NCBI GenBank assembly: GCA_963792875.1
Contig: CAWBXV010000002.1
Span: 186,001 to 250,000 of the forward strand
Reading direction: 5' to 3'
Source: JAHEGP01 sp963792875
GTDB taxonomy: Bacteria; Pseudomonadota; Gammaproteobacteria; Pseudomonadales; JAHEGP01
Length of the DNA: 64,000 nucleotides
The position numbers and the translations under genes are program-made. Below, in pieces: positions 35,288 through 44,267 of the stretch; position 1 is the first letter of the stretch, and every line of letters begins with the position of its first letter. The notes beneath the pieces were generated by a model. It was given only the letters and a program-made list of their open reading frames with translations, searched no databases and had not been told where the DNA came from.

Positions 35288-37177
35288 CTACTGTTCCAGT
35301 TCGGTCCAGCGGGCGTAGAGCGCGTCGAGCTCGCCCTGCAACTGTGTCAGCCTGGCCAGGGCATCCGCCGCGTCGCGGTGGTCACCCTGGTAAAAGTCCG
35401 GACCCGCCACCCGCGCCTGCAGGTCGGCGAGTTCCTGTTCCGCCACCTCGATGCGCTCCGGCAGCCCCTCGAGCTCGCGCTGCTGCCGATAGCTGAGCTT
35501 CCTCTTCGCTGCCGGCAGCGCTGCGGCGGGTGACGGCTTGGACTCGGCGGGCGCTCGCCTGGGCGGCTCGGGCGACGTTGCCGCGGCGGTCAGTGAACCA
35601 CCAGCGGCAAGCCAGTCACTGTAGCCGCCAACATGCTCTTCTACCGTGCCATCTCCCGGCAGCACCATGATGCTGGTGACGACCTGATCCATGAAGTCCC
35701 TGTCGTGGCTGACCAGCAGGACCGTCCCCTCGAACGAAAGCAGCAGCTCCTCAAGCAGCTCCAGGGTCTCGATGTCGAGATCGTTGGTGGGCTCATCGAG
35801 CACCAGCAGGTTGGCAGGCTTGCTGAACAGCTTGGCCAGTATGGCGCGGTTCTGCTCACCCCCCGACAGCGACTTGACTGGCGTGCGCGCTCGCTGGGGA
35901 CTGAACAGGAAGTCGCCAAGATAGCTCATGGCATGGCGCCGGCGGCCATTCAACTCGAGAAATTCCCGCCCCTCGCAGATGTTGTCGATGAGATCTTTCT
36001 CGCCATCGAGTTGCAACCGCAGCTGATCGAAGTAGGCAAGCTGCAGCTTGCTGCCCCGCTTGATCTGCCCCTGCTGTGGTTCGAGCTCGCCCAGCAGAAT
36101 CTTGAGCAGGGTCGACTTGCCGGCGCCGTTGGCGCCGACGATGCCGATGCGATCGCCGCGCATCACCGTCGTGGAGAGGCCGTCGATGACCCGCTGGTCG
36201 CCGAAGCTGTGTGAGACATCCTGCAGCTCGACCACCAGCTTGCCCGAGAGCTCACCCTGTTCCAGAGTGAAGTTGACGCGCCCCTGCTGCTCACGGCGAA
36301 TCGCCCGCTTGGCCCGCATCGCCTCGAGCGAACGCACCCGGCCCTCATTGCGCGTGCGGCGCGCCTTGATACCCTGCCGAATCCACTGTTCCTCGGCGGA
36401 CAGCTGCTTGTCGAACAGCGCGTTGGCCCGCTCCTGGGCGGCCAGCTGCTCTTCCCGAAAGCGCAGGAAGCCCCGGTAGTCTCCGTCCCAGCTCCTGAGC
36501 GAACCGCGATCGAGCTCCGCGATCTGCAGCGCAGTATGCTGCAGGAAGGCACGGTCGTGCGTCACCATGAGCAGGGCACCGCGGAAATCGCGCAGCTGTC
36601 CTTCGAGCCACTCGATGGCGGGAATATCCAGGTGGTTGGTGGGTTCATCGAGCAACAGGATGTCGGGCTCCCGCACCAGCGCTCTGGCCAGCGCCACCCG
36701 GCGCCGCCACCCCCCTGACAACTCGCCCATCAGGCTCTGGGCGGGCAGCTGCAACTGCGACAGCACACTCTCCACGCGATGCTGCAGGCGCCAGCCGTCG
36801 CGGGCCTCCAGCTCGTGCTGGATGGTCTCCAGGCGCGCCCAATCCGCCCGCTCGCCCAATTGCACCTGCTGATGGTAGCGGCGCAGCAGGTCGCCGATTT
36901 CACTGAGCCCGGCCGCCACGTAATCGTACACGCTGACCGCCTCAGCGTCGGGCAGGCTCTGGTCGAGCCAGGCCAGCTTCACGCCAGGGCGCACCCAGCG
37001 GGTGCCGGCATCGGGCTGGAGCACCCCGGCCACAACCTGCAGCAGCGTGGTCTTGCCCTCACCGTTGCGGCCGAGCAGACCGATCCGCTGGCCCTTGTAC
37101 AACGACAGACCGACGCCGTCGAGCAGGGCCCGGGCGCCGATATGCAGCGACACGTCGTCCAGTTTGAGCAGGGGCAT
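35288..37177 (-). CDS. uup: ABC-F family ATPase Uup
   Basis: A 629-residue ABC-F protein (two nucleotide-binding domains, no membrane domain). Walker A loops are GRNGEGKT (36-43) and GANGAGKS; signatures LSGGWRRR and LSGGEQNR; Walker B LLLDEPTNHLD and LVLDEPTNDLD. The C-terminal ~90 residues form a basic linker and a coiled coil, the feature that marks Uup, which binds ribosomes and DNA. It is a single-gene unit. Confidence 0.94.
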   Translation of the reverse strand: MPLLKLDDVSLHIGARALLDGVGLSLYKGQRIGLLGRNGEGKTTLLQVVAGVLQPDAGTRWVRPGVKLAWLDQSLPDAEAVSVYDYVAAGLSEIGDLLRRYHQQVQLGERADWARLETIQHELEARDGWRLQHRVESVLSQLQLPAQSLMGELSGGWRRRVALARALVREPDILLLDEPTNHLDIPAIEWLEGQLRDFRGALLMVTHDRAFLQHTALQIAELDRGSLRSWDGDYRGFLRFREEQLAAQERANALFDKQLSAEEQWIRQGIKARRTRNEGRVRSLEAMRAKRAIRREQQGRVNFTLEQGELSGKLVVELQDVSHSFGDQRVIDGLSTTVMRGDRIGIVGANGAGKSTLLKILLGELEPQQGQIKRGSKLQLAYFDQLRLQLDGEKDLIDNICEGREFLELNGRRRHAMSYLGDFLFSPQRARTPVKSLSGGEQNRAILAKLFSKPANLLVLDEPTNDLDIETLELLEELLLSFEGTVLLVSHDRDFMDQVVTSIMVLPGDGTVEEHVGGYSDWLAAGGSLTAAATSPEPPRRAPAESKPSPAAALPAAKRKLSYRQQRELEGLPERIEVAEQELADLQARVAGPDFYQGDHRDAADALARLTQLQGELDALYARWTELEQ

Positions 37178-37288
37178 GGCGCATCCATCAGCAGGGAGTT
37201 GCGGCGGATTATACCCCTTTCAGCCGCGAGCGCCCGCAGATCGCGATCGGCTGACCGGTTCGCCCTGGCGACCCGCCGCAGGCACGCG

Positions 37289-38905
37289 CTACTCGGAATC
37301 CTCGAGCAGGTTGCGGCCGGGCTGGGGGTGGTCCTTGCTGCGGCTGGTTTCGGCCGGCTGGACCTGCGAGGTGTGCAGCGCGGCCGGAGCCGACAGCGGC
37401 GGGTAGCCCGGCACGACGTCCTCGCCGCTGGACTCGATACCGATGCGATAGGCGGCAAATCCCGGCATGACCACCTGATTGAGCGCCATGCCCAGCACCC
37501 GCCCGCTATAGGGCGAGAGAATCTCTGTGCGCACATTGGTGATCGGATCGGTCACTGTGCCCAGCACTTCGTCCCTGCGCACCCGCTTGCCCAGCGCCAC
37601 GTCGCTGAACAGAATGCCGCCCTCGTCGGCCCGCACCCAGATCGACTGATAGTAGACGGGCTCCGGATTGCCCCAGCGCGAGGCCTTCTTGACCATGCCC
37701 ATCTTGCCCAGCAGGCTCTGTATGCTCTGTACGCCGTGATCGACCTCCTGCTCCTGCAGGCGCATGGGCTCCCCGGCTTCCAGCGCGACGGCGGGGATGC
37801 CGGCGGCCAACGCCGCCTGGCGCAGCGTCCCCACGGCACCATCGCTGTGCAGCACGACCGTGCCATCAAAGCTCTGGCTGAATTCGAGCACGCGCGAGTC
37901 GCGCAGGTTGGCCCGCAATTGCGGCAGGTTGGCGCGATAGAACGACCCCGTGTGCAGGTCCACCAGCGCATTACAGTGGGAGATCACCTCCTTGAAAAAG
38001 GAATGGGCGATACGCGCTGCCGAGCTGCCCGAGGGATCGCCTGGGAAGTAGCGATTCAGGTCGCGGCGATCGGGCAGATAGCGCGAACCGCGACGGAAGC
38101 CCTGCAGGTTGACGATAGGCACCCCGATCACCGTGCCCGACAGCTTGTGCGCGTCGAGATTGTAGAGCACGCGCCGCACGATCTCGATGCCATTAAGCTC
38201 GTCACCGTGAACGGCTGCGGTCAGGCACAATGCCGGCCCCGGCTTGGCTCCGTGTACCACCAGTACCGGGCTGCCCGCGGCGATCCCCTCAAACGAGTTG
38301 TTCGGCGCCCAATGCAGGCGGGTCGACGTCGCCGGCGGCACCTCAGTGCCAAGCATCACCAGCGAGCGCGACCTCTTGCGCCGCTCGGTCGCGCTGGCGC
38401 TGTGGGGCGGTGCCTGCGCGGCGGCCTTGGCGGTCGCGCCGGCGGCTGCCGGCCGCGCTGCTGGCTCAAGCGCTCGCCGGTGCTCCTTCGCCTCAGGAGC
38501 GGGCTTGGCCGGGGAAACGGCCGCTGCCTCGGCCTGATCGGCCGACAACGGCACGGGCGTCACCGCCACCGGCTCGCCCAGATCGATGCTGTCGGCCTTG
38601 ACGACGACCGGCGTTTCCTCTGACCGCCCGCTGCGCGCATCGGCCTGGGTCGGCGACCCGGTCATGGGCGCGGCATCGACCGCAGACCCGGCTGCCGGAT
38701 CGTTCGCTCCCTGCGGCGCGGCATGCTGCTGCGGCGGATTTGCCACGGGTTCGGCAGCGATGCAGAGGGCGGCGAGCGCCAGCTGCAGACTGCAGGCCAT
38801 CGCGGCGAACACACCCGGCCGCAGAATATTTCGCCCGGGCGTCGCCATGCATCGCTGCGCTGCTGTTCTCACACCCACCCTACTGGTAATCTCGCCATAT
38901 CCCAT
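37289..38905 (-). CDS. Exported AstE/AspA-type zinc hydrolase (succinylglutamate desuccinylase/aspartoacylase family)
   Basis: A 538-residue protein in two parts. The N-terminal ~200 residues hold a signal or anchor segment (hydrophobic ~32-50) and a long Ala/Pro/Glu-rich linker. The C-terminal catalytic domain has zinc ligands in HGDELNGIE (His233, Glu236) and DLHTG (His318), plus Arg in RDLNRYFPG and Glu in ALEAGE. Substrate is unknown; a cell-wall or N-acyl peptide is possible given the export signal. The start at 38905 has AGGAG five bases upstream; longer in-frame starts lack one. Confidence 0.85.
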   Translation of the reverse strand: MGYGEITSRVGVRTAAQRCMATPGRNILRPGVFAAMACSLQLALAALCIAAEPVANPPQQHAAPQGANDPAAGSAVDAAPMTGSPTQADARSGRSEETPVVVKADSIDLGEPVAVTPVPLSADQAEAAAVSPAKPAPEAKEHRRALEPAARPAAAGATAKAAAQAPPHSASATERRKRSRSLVMLGTEVPPATSTRLHWAPNNSFEGIAAGSPVLVVHGAKPGPALCLTAAVHGDELNGIEIVRRVLYNLDAHKLSGTVIGVPIVNLQGFRRGSRYLPDRRDLNRYFPGDPSGSSAARIAHSFFKEVISHCNALVDLHTGSFYRANLPQLRANLRDSRVLEFSQSFDGTVVLHSDGAVGTLRQAALAAGIPAVALEAGEPMRLQEQEVDHGVQSIQSLLGKMGMVKKASRWGNPEPVYYQSIWVRADEGGILFSDVALGKRVRRDEVLGTVTDPITNVRTEILSPYSGRVLGMALNQVVMPGFAAYRIGIESSGEDVVPGYPPLSAPAALHTSQVQPAETSRSKDHPQPGRNLLEDSE

Positions 38906-38962
38906 CACTACTCCTGCGCCCGCACGAGCGAGGACTTTGGAGAACCCCTGAACAATACGCAA

Positions 38963-38968
38963 ATTATA
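38963..38968 (-). promoter_or_regulatory. Candidate -10 for the AstE/AspA-type hydrolase
   Basis: A perfect TATAAT on the minus strand about 60 bases upstream of the ATG, in the AT-richest part of the gap after lipA. The -35 region is weak. Confidence 0.35.
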
Positions 38969-39074
38969 GTCAACCGATTCACAATTGAGCGGAATCACGC
39001 GAATAACGCCCTAGCCCGGCGGACCCACTTCTAGACTGCCACAACTGCCGTAGCGCGCAAGCGTCCGGCAGGAG

Positions 39075-40034
39075 CTATCCGGGGAAAAGTCGATCGACCT
39101 GTCTATCGGCGTGATAGGAGCTTCTCACCAAGGGGCCGGATGCCACGCTGGCAAAACCCAAGCGCTCGGCCATCTCACCGAGTTCCCGGAACTCCTCCGG
39201 CGTGACGAAGCGATGCACGGGCAGATGGTCCCTGCTCGGCTGCAGATACTGCCCAAGCGTCAGCATGTCGATGTCGTGCTCCCGCATGTCGCGCAACACC
39301 TGCAGCAATTCTTCCCGGGTCTCGCCCAGGCCCAGCATCAGGCCCGACTTGGTCAGTACCTGCGGGCAGCGCTGCTTGTAACGCTTCAACAAGTCCAGGG
39401 ACCACTGGTAATCGCTGCCCGGGCGGCACTGGCGATACAGGCGGGGCACCGTTTCCAGGTTGTGATTGAATACATCCGGCGGTTCGGCTTCGAGCAGGTC
39501 CAGAGCGATATCGCGGCGCCCGCGAAAGTCCGGCACCAGCACTTCAACCCGGATAGCGGGGTTGCGCTCCCGGGTGGCGCGGATACAGGCGGCGAAGTGG
39601 GCGGCGCCGCCATCGCGCAGATCGTCGCGGTCGACCGATGTGATGACCACGTAGCTGAGCTTCATCTCGCTGATGGCATCGGCCAGCGCGGCCGGCTCGC
39701 CCTCATCCAGCGGATTGGGACGGCCGTGCGCGACGTCGCAGAAGGGGCAGCGGCGGGTACAGATGTCCCCCATGACCATAAAGGTGGCCGTACCGCTACC
39801 GAAACACTCACCCAGGTTGGGGCACTGCGCCTCCTCGCACACGGTCGCGAGCTTCCTGGCGCGCAGGATGCCCTTGATGCGCTTGACCTCGGGGGAGGCC
39901 GGCAGCCTGACGCGAATCCAATCCGGCTTGGACGGCAGCTCACGCGTGGGAATGACCTTGACGGGAATGCGCGCCACTTTATCCGCGCCCCGCAACTTGT
40001 CGCCCTGCCGCACCTTGCCAATGCCATCAGTCAT
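39075..40034 (-). CDS. lipA: Lipoyl synthase
   Basis: Radical-SAM enzyme inserting two sulfurs into octanoyl groups on E2 and GcvH proteins. The 319-residue protein has the auxiliary cluster Cys66, Cys71, Cys77 (CEEAQCPNLGEC) and the radical SAM CTRRCPFC (92, 96, 99). The C-terminal RSSY provides the conserved Ser ligand. The ATG at 40034 is chosen; upstream in-frame codons lie in the lipB-lipA gap and encode Arg/Ala-rich non-homologous residues. Acts after LipB, encoded just upstream. Confidence 0.97.
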   Translation of the reverse strand: MTDGIGKVRQGDKLRGADKVARIPVKVIPTRELPSKPDWIRVRLPASPEVKRIKGILRARKLATVCEEAQCPNLGECFGSGTATFMVMGDICTRRCPFCDVAHGRPNPLDEGEPAALADAISEMKLSYVVITSVDRDDLRDGGAAHFAACIRATRERNPAIRVEVLVPDFRGRRDIALDLLEAEPPDVFNHNLETVPRLYRQCRPGSDYQWSLDLLKRYKQRCPQVLTKSGLMLGLGETREELLQVLRDMREHDIDMLTLGQYLQPSRDHLPVHRFVTPEEFRELGEMAERLGFASVASGPLVRSSYHADRQVDRLFPG

Positions 40035-40084
40035 GATTCCACCCCACTTGCAAAGAAGATGCAGCAGCCGACGCGCCAGCGCCG

Positions 40085-40771
40085 CTAGTCCCCGGCGAGC
40101 CCACCGGGCCGGGCCGCGCCCGGCAAGCCCTGCCGGACGCGCCACTCAGTATATCCCAGGTGCATCGCCAGCTGCCGCACCAGCGCCCCCTCTACGCGCC
40201 TGCGCTCGCCCTCGTCCCAGCGGCCGACGTGGTCGCACAGCCGCGCAACCCGCAATCCCGCGTAGCCGCAGGGGTTGATGCGGGCAAAGGGCTCCAGATC
40301 GAGGTCGAGATTGAAGGCCAACCCATGAAAGGAACAGCCGCGCCGGACCCGCAGGCCGAGCGCGGCAATCTTGGCTCCATCGGCCAGATACACGCCGGGG
40401 GCACCGGGCCGGGGTCCGGCGGCAATGCCCATCTCCCTCAGCACGGCCACGATGCTCTGCTCGATAGCATCGACGAGGGCGCGCACCCCAAGGCCCCAGC
40501 GCCGCAGATCGACCAGCAGATAGGCCACCAGCTGTCCGGGACCATGGTAGGTTACCTGCCCGCCGCGATCGACCTGGATGACCGGGATGTCCCCTGGGTT
40601 GAGCAGATGTTCGGCCCTGCCCGCCTGCCCCTGGGTATAGGTGGGCGGGTGCTCCAGCAGCCAGATTTCATCCGGCCACTCGGGACCCCTGGCATCGGTA
40701 TAGCAGCGCATGGCCTCCCAGCAGGTGGCGTAGTCGATCTGCCCCAAGGTGCGGACCTGCAGCTTGCGCAC
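40085..40771 (-). CDS. lipB: Octanoyl-[acyl-carrier-protein]:protein N-octanoyltransferase
   Basis: Transfers octanoate from ACP to lipoyl domains. Conserved QGQAGRAEH, GGQVTYHGPGQ, Lys134 in AKIAALGLRVRRGCSFHG and the nucleophile Cys168 in NPCGYAG. 228 residues. Two starts are possible: GTG at 40771, with AAGGAG about nine bases upstream (preferred), or GTG at 40789, which overlaps the ybeD stop. Either gives a product of normal length. Confidence 0.95.
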   Translation of the reverse strand: MRKLQVRTLGQIDYATCWEAMRCYTDARGPEWPDEIWLLEHPPTYTQGQAGRAEHLLNPGDIPVIQVDRGGQVTYHGPGQLVAYLLVDLRRWGLGVRALVDAIEQSIVAVLREMGIAAGPRPGAPGVYLADGAKIAALGLRVRRGCSFHGLAFNLDLDLEPFARINPCGYAGLRVARLCDHVGRWDEGERRRVEGALVRQLAMHLGYTEWRVRQGLPGAARPGGLAGD

Positions 40772-40785
40772 ACCGATCGGCTCCT

Positions 40786-41049
40786 TCACAGGATCAGGGC
40801 CACGCGTTCGCCGGCCTGGAGTTCGGCGTGCATGCGCTCCAGCTGCCCCTGCGATTCGGCGATGAAGCTCACATTGATCGAGACGAAGCGCCCGGCGCGA
40901 CTCGGCCGCGCATCGACCTCGCCGGTCACCGTGGCATGGCGGCTCACGACGGCCAGCACCCATTCGGCAAAGTCGGGCGCTTCCCGGCCGAGCACCTTGA
41001 TGGTGTACTCGCAGGGAAAGCCCATTAGCGAGTCCAGCCCCGGCGCCAA
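40786..41049 (-). CDS. ybeD: DUF493 (YbeD-like) protein
   Basis: An 87-residue ferredoxin-like-fold protein, consistently found between dacA and lipB. Recognisable by FPCEYTIKVLG near the start and the YVSV-like SINVSF strand. The TTG at 41049 is chosen because residues before the first ATG (LDSLMGFP) match the E. coli YbeD N-terminus; the ATG at 41025 is the alternative. It starts one base after the dacA stop. Confidence 0.88.
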   Translation of the reverse strand: MAPGLDSLMGFPCEYTIKVLGREAPDFAEWVLAVVSRHATVTGEVDARPSRAGRFVSINVSFIAESQGQLERMHAELQAGERVALIL

Positions 41050-41050
41050 G

Positions 41051-42310
41051 CTAGCTGACCTCGGTGGTAGAGGTACCGAACAGCTGATAAAAGAACAGCA
41101 TCATCGCATCCCACAGGCGGGCTACGAGGCCCGCCTGCTCGACCGTGCCAAGCGCAACCAGCGCGGGGGTCAGCGCCTCGCCGGCATCACCGCCCTCGGC
41201 GTCGCCGCTCACGGCCGCGGCATCGCCCCGCAACAGGGGGGCGCCATCCAGGCTCAGTCGCAACAAGCCCAGCGCCTGGCCGGTAGCGATGGGCGCCTCG
41301 ATGACGTCGTCGAACTCGAGCTCCGCGGTCAGTGCCTCGCGCTTGCCCCGAGGGATGGTCACGTAGACGTCATTGAGCACACCCATGGCGACGCGGTCCT
41401 CGGCGCCGGACCAAACTTTGATCTGGGCGATCGCCTGGCCCGCATCGTACAGCTTGAGCGTTTCGTAATAGCGGAACCCGTACTGCAGCAGCTTCTGGTT
41501 TTCCTGAGCCCGCGCGTCAGCACTCTTGGCGCCCATCACCACCGCAATGAGCCGCATATCGCCGCGCTTGGCCGAGGCTACCAGGCTGTAACCGGCCGCC
41601 TGGGTGTAGCCGGTCTTGAGACCATCCACGGAGGGGTCCTGCCACAGCAGCTTGTTGCGGTTTGACTGAGCGATGTCGTTGAAACTGAAGCTGCGCTCGG
41701 CATAGAGCGAGTAGTCCTCGGGAAAGTCCCTGATGACGGCCTGCGCCAGCAGCGCCATGTCCCGCGCCGTGGAGTACTGCTCCTGCGCCGGCAGGCCATG
41801 CGCATTGGCAAAGCGCGAGTTGCGCATTCCCAGCAACTCGGCGCGATGGTTCATGAGATCGGTGAACGAGTCCTCGCTGCCGGCGATAAACTCCGCCACG
41901 GCCACCGCGGCATCACTGCCCGAAGAGATGATCACGCCCTTTTGCAGCGCATCGAGTCGCACCTTCTTGCCAACCTCGATAAACATTCGCGACGAGCCTT
42001 TGAACACCGGGTTCTGCGCCCAGGCATTCCGGCTGATGGGCACGAGATCGTCGGCGTGCAGGTTGCCCTTGGCCAGTTCGGCCGACAGGATGTAGCTGGT
42101 CATCATCTTGGTCAGACTGGCCGGCGGCAACCGCTCGTCAGCGCTTTCCGCCACCAGCATCCGGCCGCTGTCGGCATCGAGCAGGACGTAGGATCTGGCG
42201 TCGAGCCTGGGCGGTGCCGGGATCAGCACCGGGTCTTCCGCCGCGCTCAGAGAGATGGGCAGCCATTGGAGGGCAAGGAGGATAACCAGGGGCATTGCTC
42301 GAATAAACAT
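41051..42310 (-). CDS. dacA: D-alanyl-D-alanine carboxypeptidase (PBP5/6 family)
   Basis: Removes the terminal D-Ala of peptidoglycan pentapeptides in the periplasm. 419 residues: signal peptide (to ~24), transpeptidase-like domain with SLTK (Ser65, Lys68), KTG (232-234), a C-terminal beta domain and a final amphipathic helix (LWDAMMLFFYQLFG) that tethers it to the membrane. The SxN motif reads SGS (130-132) instead of SGN, an odd change at a usually invariant Asn. Start is the ATG at the signal peptide; no strong ribosome site. Confidence 0.93.
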   Translation of the reverse strand: MFIRAMPLVILLALQWLPISLSAAEDPVLIPAPPRLDARSYVLLDADSGRMLVAESADERLPPASLTKMMTSYILSAELAKGNLHADDLVPISRNAWAQNPVFKGSSRMFIEVGKKVRLDALQKGVIISSGSDAAVAVAEFIAGSEDSFTDLMNHRAELLGMRNSRFANAHGLPAQEQYSTARDMALLAQAVIRDFPEDYSLYAERSFSFNDIAQSNRNKLLWQDPSVDGLKTGYTQAAGYSLVASAKRGDMRLIAVVMGAKSADARAQENQKLLQYGFRYYETLKLYDAGQAIAQIKVWSGAEDRVAMGVLNDVYVTIPRGKREALTAELEFDDVIEAPIATGQALGLLRLSLDGAPLLRGDAAAVSGDAEGGDAGEALTPALVALGTVEQAGLVARLWDAMMLFFYQLFGTSTTEVS

Positions 42311-42429
42311 ACAGCTATACTCGCTTCTTTGCTCGGTGGCGGGCGCGTCCGCGCCGCATTGTAGCAGGTTTGCGGGCCAGCACACGGCCGTGGGCCGCGA
42401 CCGCCGGCGCGACCCGCTATGGCGCCGCG

Positions 42430-43266
42430 CTAATCGATGACGGGATAGGGCTGGCCGAGATTCTCCGCCATCATCAATTCGCGAATCTGCAGCTCCTCTT
42501 CGGCTGCCAGCAGGGGACCTATGCGCACGCGATACGGCGCCGGCTGGTCCTCGCCCCCGAAGGCAATGGCCACCGGCTTGCGCAGCAGCTGCGCCAGCCG
42601 TTGGCGCAGCGCCTCGGCCTTGGCGCGCTCGCTGAAGGCGGCCGCCTGCAGGTAGCGGCGCGGCGCCGCGGAGTCGCTACCCGCAGCCTCGGGAGCCGCC
42701 GCGGGAGCCGCCGCTGGCAACGCCGCGGCATCGATCACCGCTATCTCCACATTGGCGACCCCGCGCTGGGCATAACCCAGCTTGGTCGCGGCCGCAAACG
42801 AGAGATCGATGACTCTGGCGCCGTGAAAGGGACCGCGATCGTTGACCCGCACGATAGCGCTGCGGCCGTTGTCCAGATTGACAACGCGCACGTAGCAGGG
42901 AATGGGCAGTGACTTGTGCGCCGCCGTCATGGCGTACATATCGTAAATCTCGCCATTGGAGGTCTGGTGCCCATGAAACTTGGCGCCATACCATGACGCC
43001 ACGCCGCGCTTCCGGTAGCTGCGCGCGTCCTCCTGACTCATGACGTGGTAGGTCTTGCCCAGGACGCGGTAGGGGCTGCGGTTGCCCGCCTGACGAATCA
43101 CCTCAGGGCGGGGCACCGCGTCCTGAATCGTGGCGGGATCGAGACTCACCTGCGGTGCGGAATCCTCACGCTGCTGGTAGCGCGAATCGGTGGTGCAGGC
43201 CGGCAGCAGCAGCGCCAGCAGCAGGCAGGACGGGAGCCGCCGCCAGTGACTAGCTCTGGCCGCCAT
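42430..43266 (-). CDS. rlpA: Septal ring lytic transglycosylase RlpA family lipoprotein
   Basis: A 278-residue lipoprotein that cleaves denuded peptidoglycan glycans. Lipobox LLPAC (Cys24), a double-psi beta-barrel domain with GVASWYGAKFHGHQTSNGE, the catalytic Asp in VNDRGPF, and a C-terminal SPOR domain (~200-278) that recognises denuded septal glycan; the two are joined by an Ala-rich linker. The start overlaps the mltB 3' end by 17 bases; a GTG directly before the ATG could also be used. Confidence 0.93.
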   Translation of the reverse strand: MAARASHWRRLPSCLLLALLLPACTTDSRYQQREDSAPQVSLDPATIQDAVPRPEVIRQAGNRSPYRVLGKTYHVMSQEDARSYRKRGVASWYGAKFHGHQTSNGEIYDMYAMTAAHKSLPIPCYVRVVNLDNGRSAIVRVNDRGPFHGARVIDLSFAAATKLGYAQRGVANVEIAVIDAAALPAAAPAAAPEAAGSDSAAPRRYLQAAAFSERAKAEALRQRLAQLLRKPVAIAFGGEDQPAPYRVRIGPLLAAEEELQIRELMMAENLGQPYPVID

Positions 43267-44254
43267 CACTGCGATCGCCGACCAGCTCGCTCAGTTGATT
43301 GACTGCCATGGCGTAGAGGCGGCTCTGGTTGTAGGTTGTGATGACAAAGTAATTCTTGAGGCCCAGCCAGTACTCGGCGCCGCCTTTGCCCTGCAGCTCA
43401 ACGGCCCCCGCCGGCTGCTCGGACACTTTCACCGTGGCCCGATAGCCCTTGTCCGCCAGCTTCAATACGGTACTGTCCGGCTTGAGCCCCCGATTGAGCA
43501 CCGCCCTGTCGGCATCGGCCGCCGCCTGGGCGCGCACGGTGATGGCGCCCCCGCGCTTCCAGCCGTTCCTGCTGAGATAGTTGGCGACACTGCCGATGGC
43601 ATCGGTTGGGTTGTTCCAGATGTCGGCAACGCCGTCGCCGTCGAAATCCACGGCATAATGACGATAGCTGGAGGGGATGAACTGACCGTAACCCATGGCT
43701 CCCGCATAGGAGCCCTGCAGCGACAGGGGTTCCAGACCCTGCTCCTTGCACAGCAGCACAAAGTGCTCGAGCTGCTCGTGGCCGAAGCGCGAGCGCCAGG
43801 TGCCCGCGTCAAACTCGAAGGCCTGGGTGGCCAGCGTGTCGATCACCCGATAGCTGCCCATGTGCTCCCCGTAGTAGGTTTCCACCCCGAGGATGGCGAC
43901 CACAACCTCAGACGGCACACCGAAAGACGCCTCCGCCCGCTGCAGCTGCTCACCGTACTTGTCTTGGAAGGCCCTGCCCCCGTCAACGCGCTTGGAGGTG
44001 ATGAAAATGTCCTGATATTGCGCCCATTCCTTCGATTCCGCCGGGCGCGCGATGGCCTTGACGACGGCGTCCTGACGCTCGGCCTCGGCCATCAGCGCAA
44101 CCAGCTCGGCCTCCTGCCAGTCGTGTTTGCGCACCATGTCCGCTATCCATTGCCGGGCCCTGGGGTCCGACGAATAGTCGGCCCGGGCCGTGAGCGCTGT
44201 AGACAGCAACAACCCCGCGATTGCCAGCGAGCCGCAGCGAAACCCTGTTCTCAT
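43250..44254 (-). CDS. mltB: Lytic murein transglycosylase B
   Basis: Cleaves the MurNAc-GlcNAc bond to form 1,6-anhydro ends. 334 residues with a signal peptide cut near ARAD; no lipobox Cys, so a soluble periplasmic form is predicted. Catalytic Glu125 is in ILGVETYYG; the block GAMGYGQFIPSSYRHYAVDFDG includes the conserved Gln and the EF-hand-like calcium loop. It lies 13 bases downstream of rodA. Confidence 0.95.
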   Translation of the reverse strand: MRTGFRCGSLAIAGLLLSTALTARADYSSDPRARQWIADMVRKHDWQEAELVALMAEAERQDAVVKAIARPAESKEWAQYQDIFITSKRVDGGRAFQDKYGEQLQRAEASFGVPSEVVVAILGVETYYGEHMGSYRVIDTLATQAFEFDAGTWRSRFGHEQLEHFVLLCKEQGLEPLSLQGSYAGAMGYGQFIPSSYRHYAVDFDGDGVADIWNNPTDAIGSVANYLSRNGWKRGGAITVRAQAAADADRAVLNRGLKPDSTVLKLADKGYRATVKVSEQPAGAVELQGKGGAEYWLGLKNYFVITTYNQSRLYAMAVNQLSELVGDRSDGGQS

Positions 44255-44267
44255 ATCTCACCCTCGG

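Noticed and set aside
36779..38623. 614-codon plus-strand open frame opposite uup and the AstE-like gene
   Set aside because: Spans two unrelated genes and their gap with no domain; a shadow frame.
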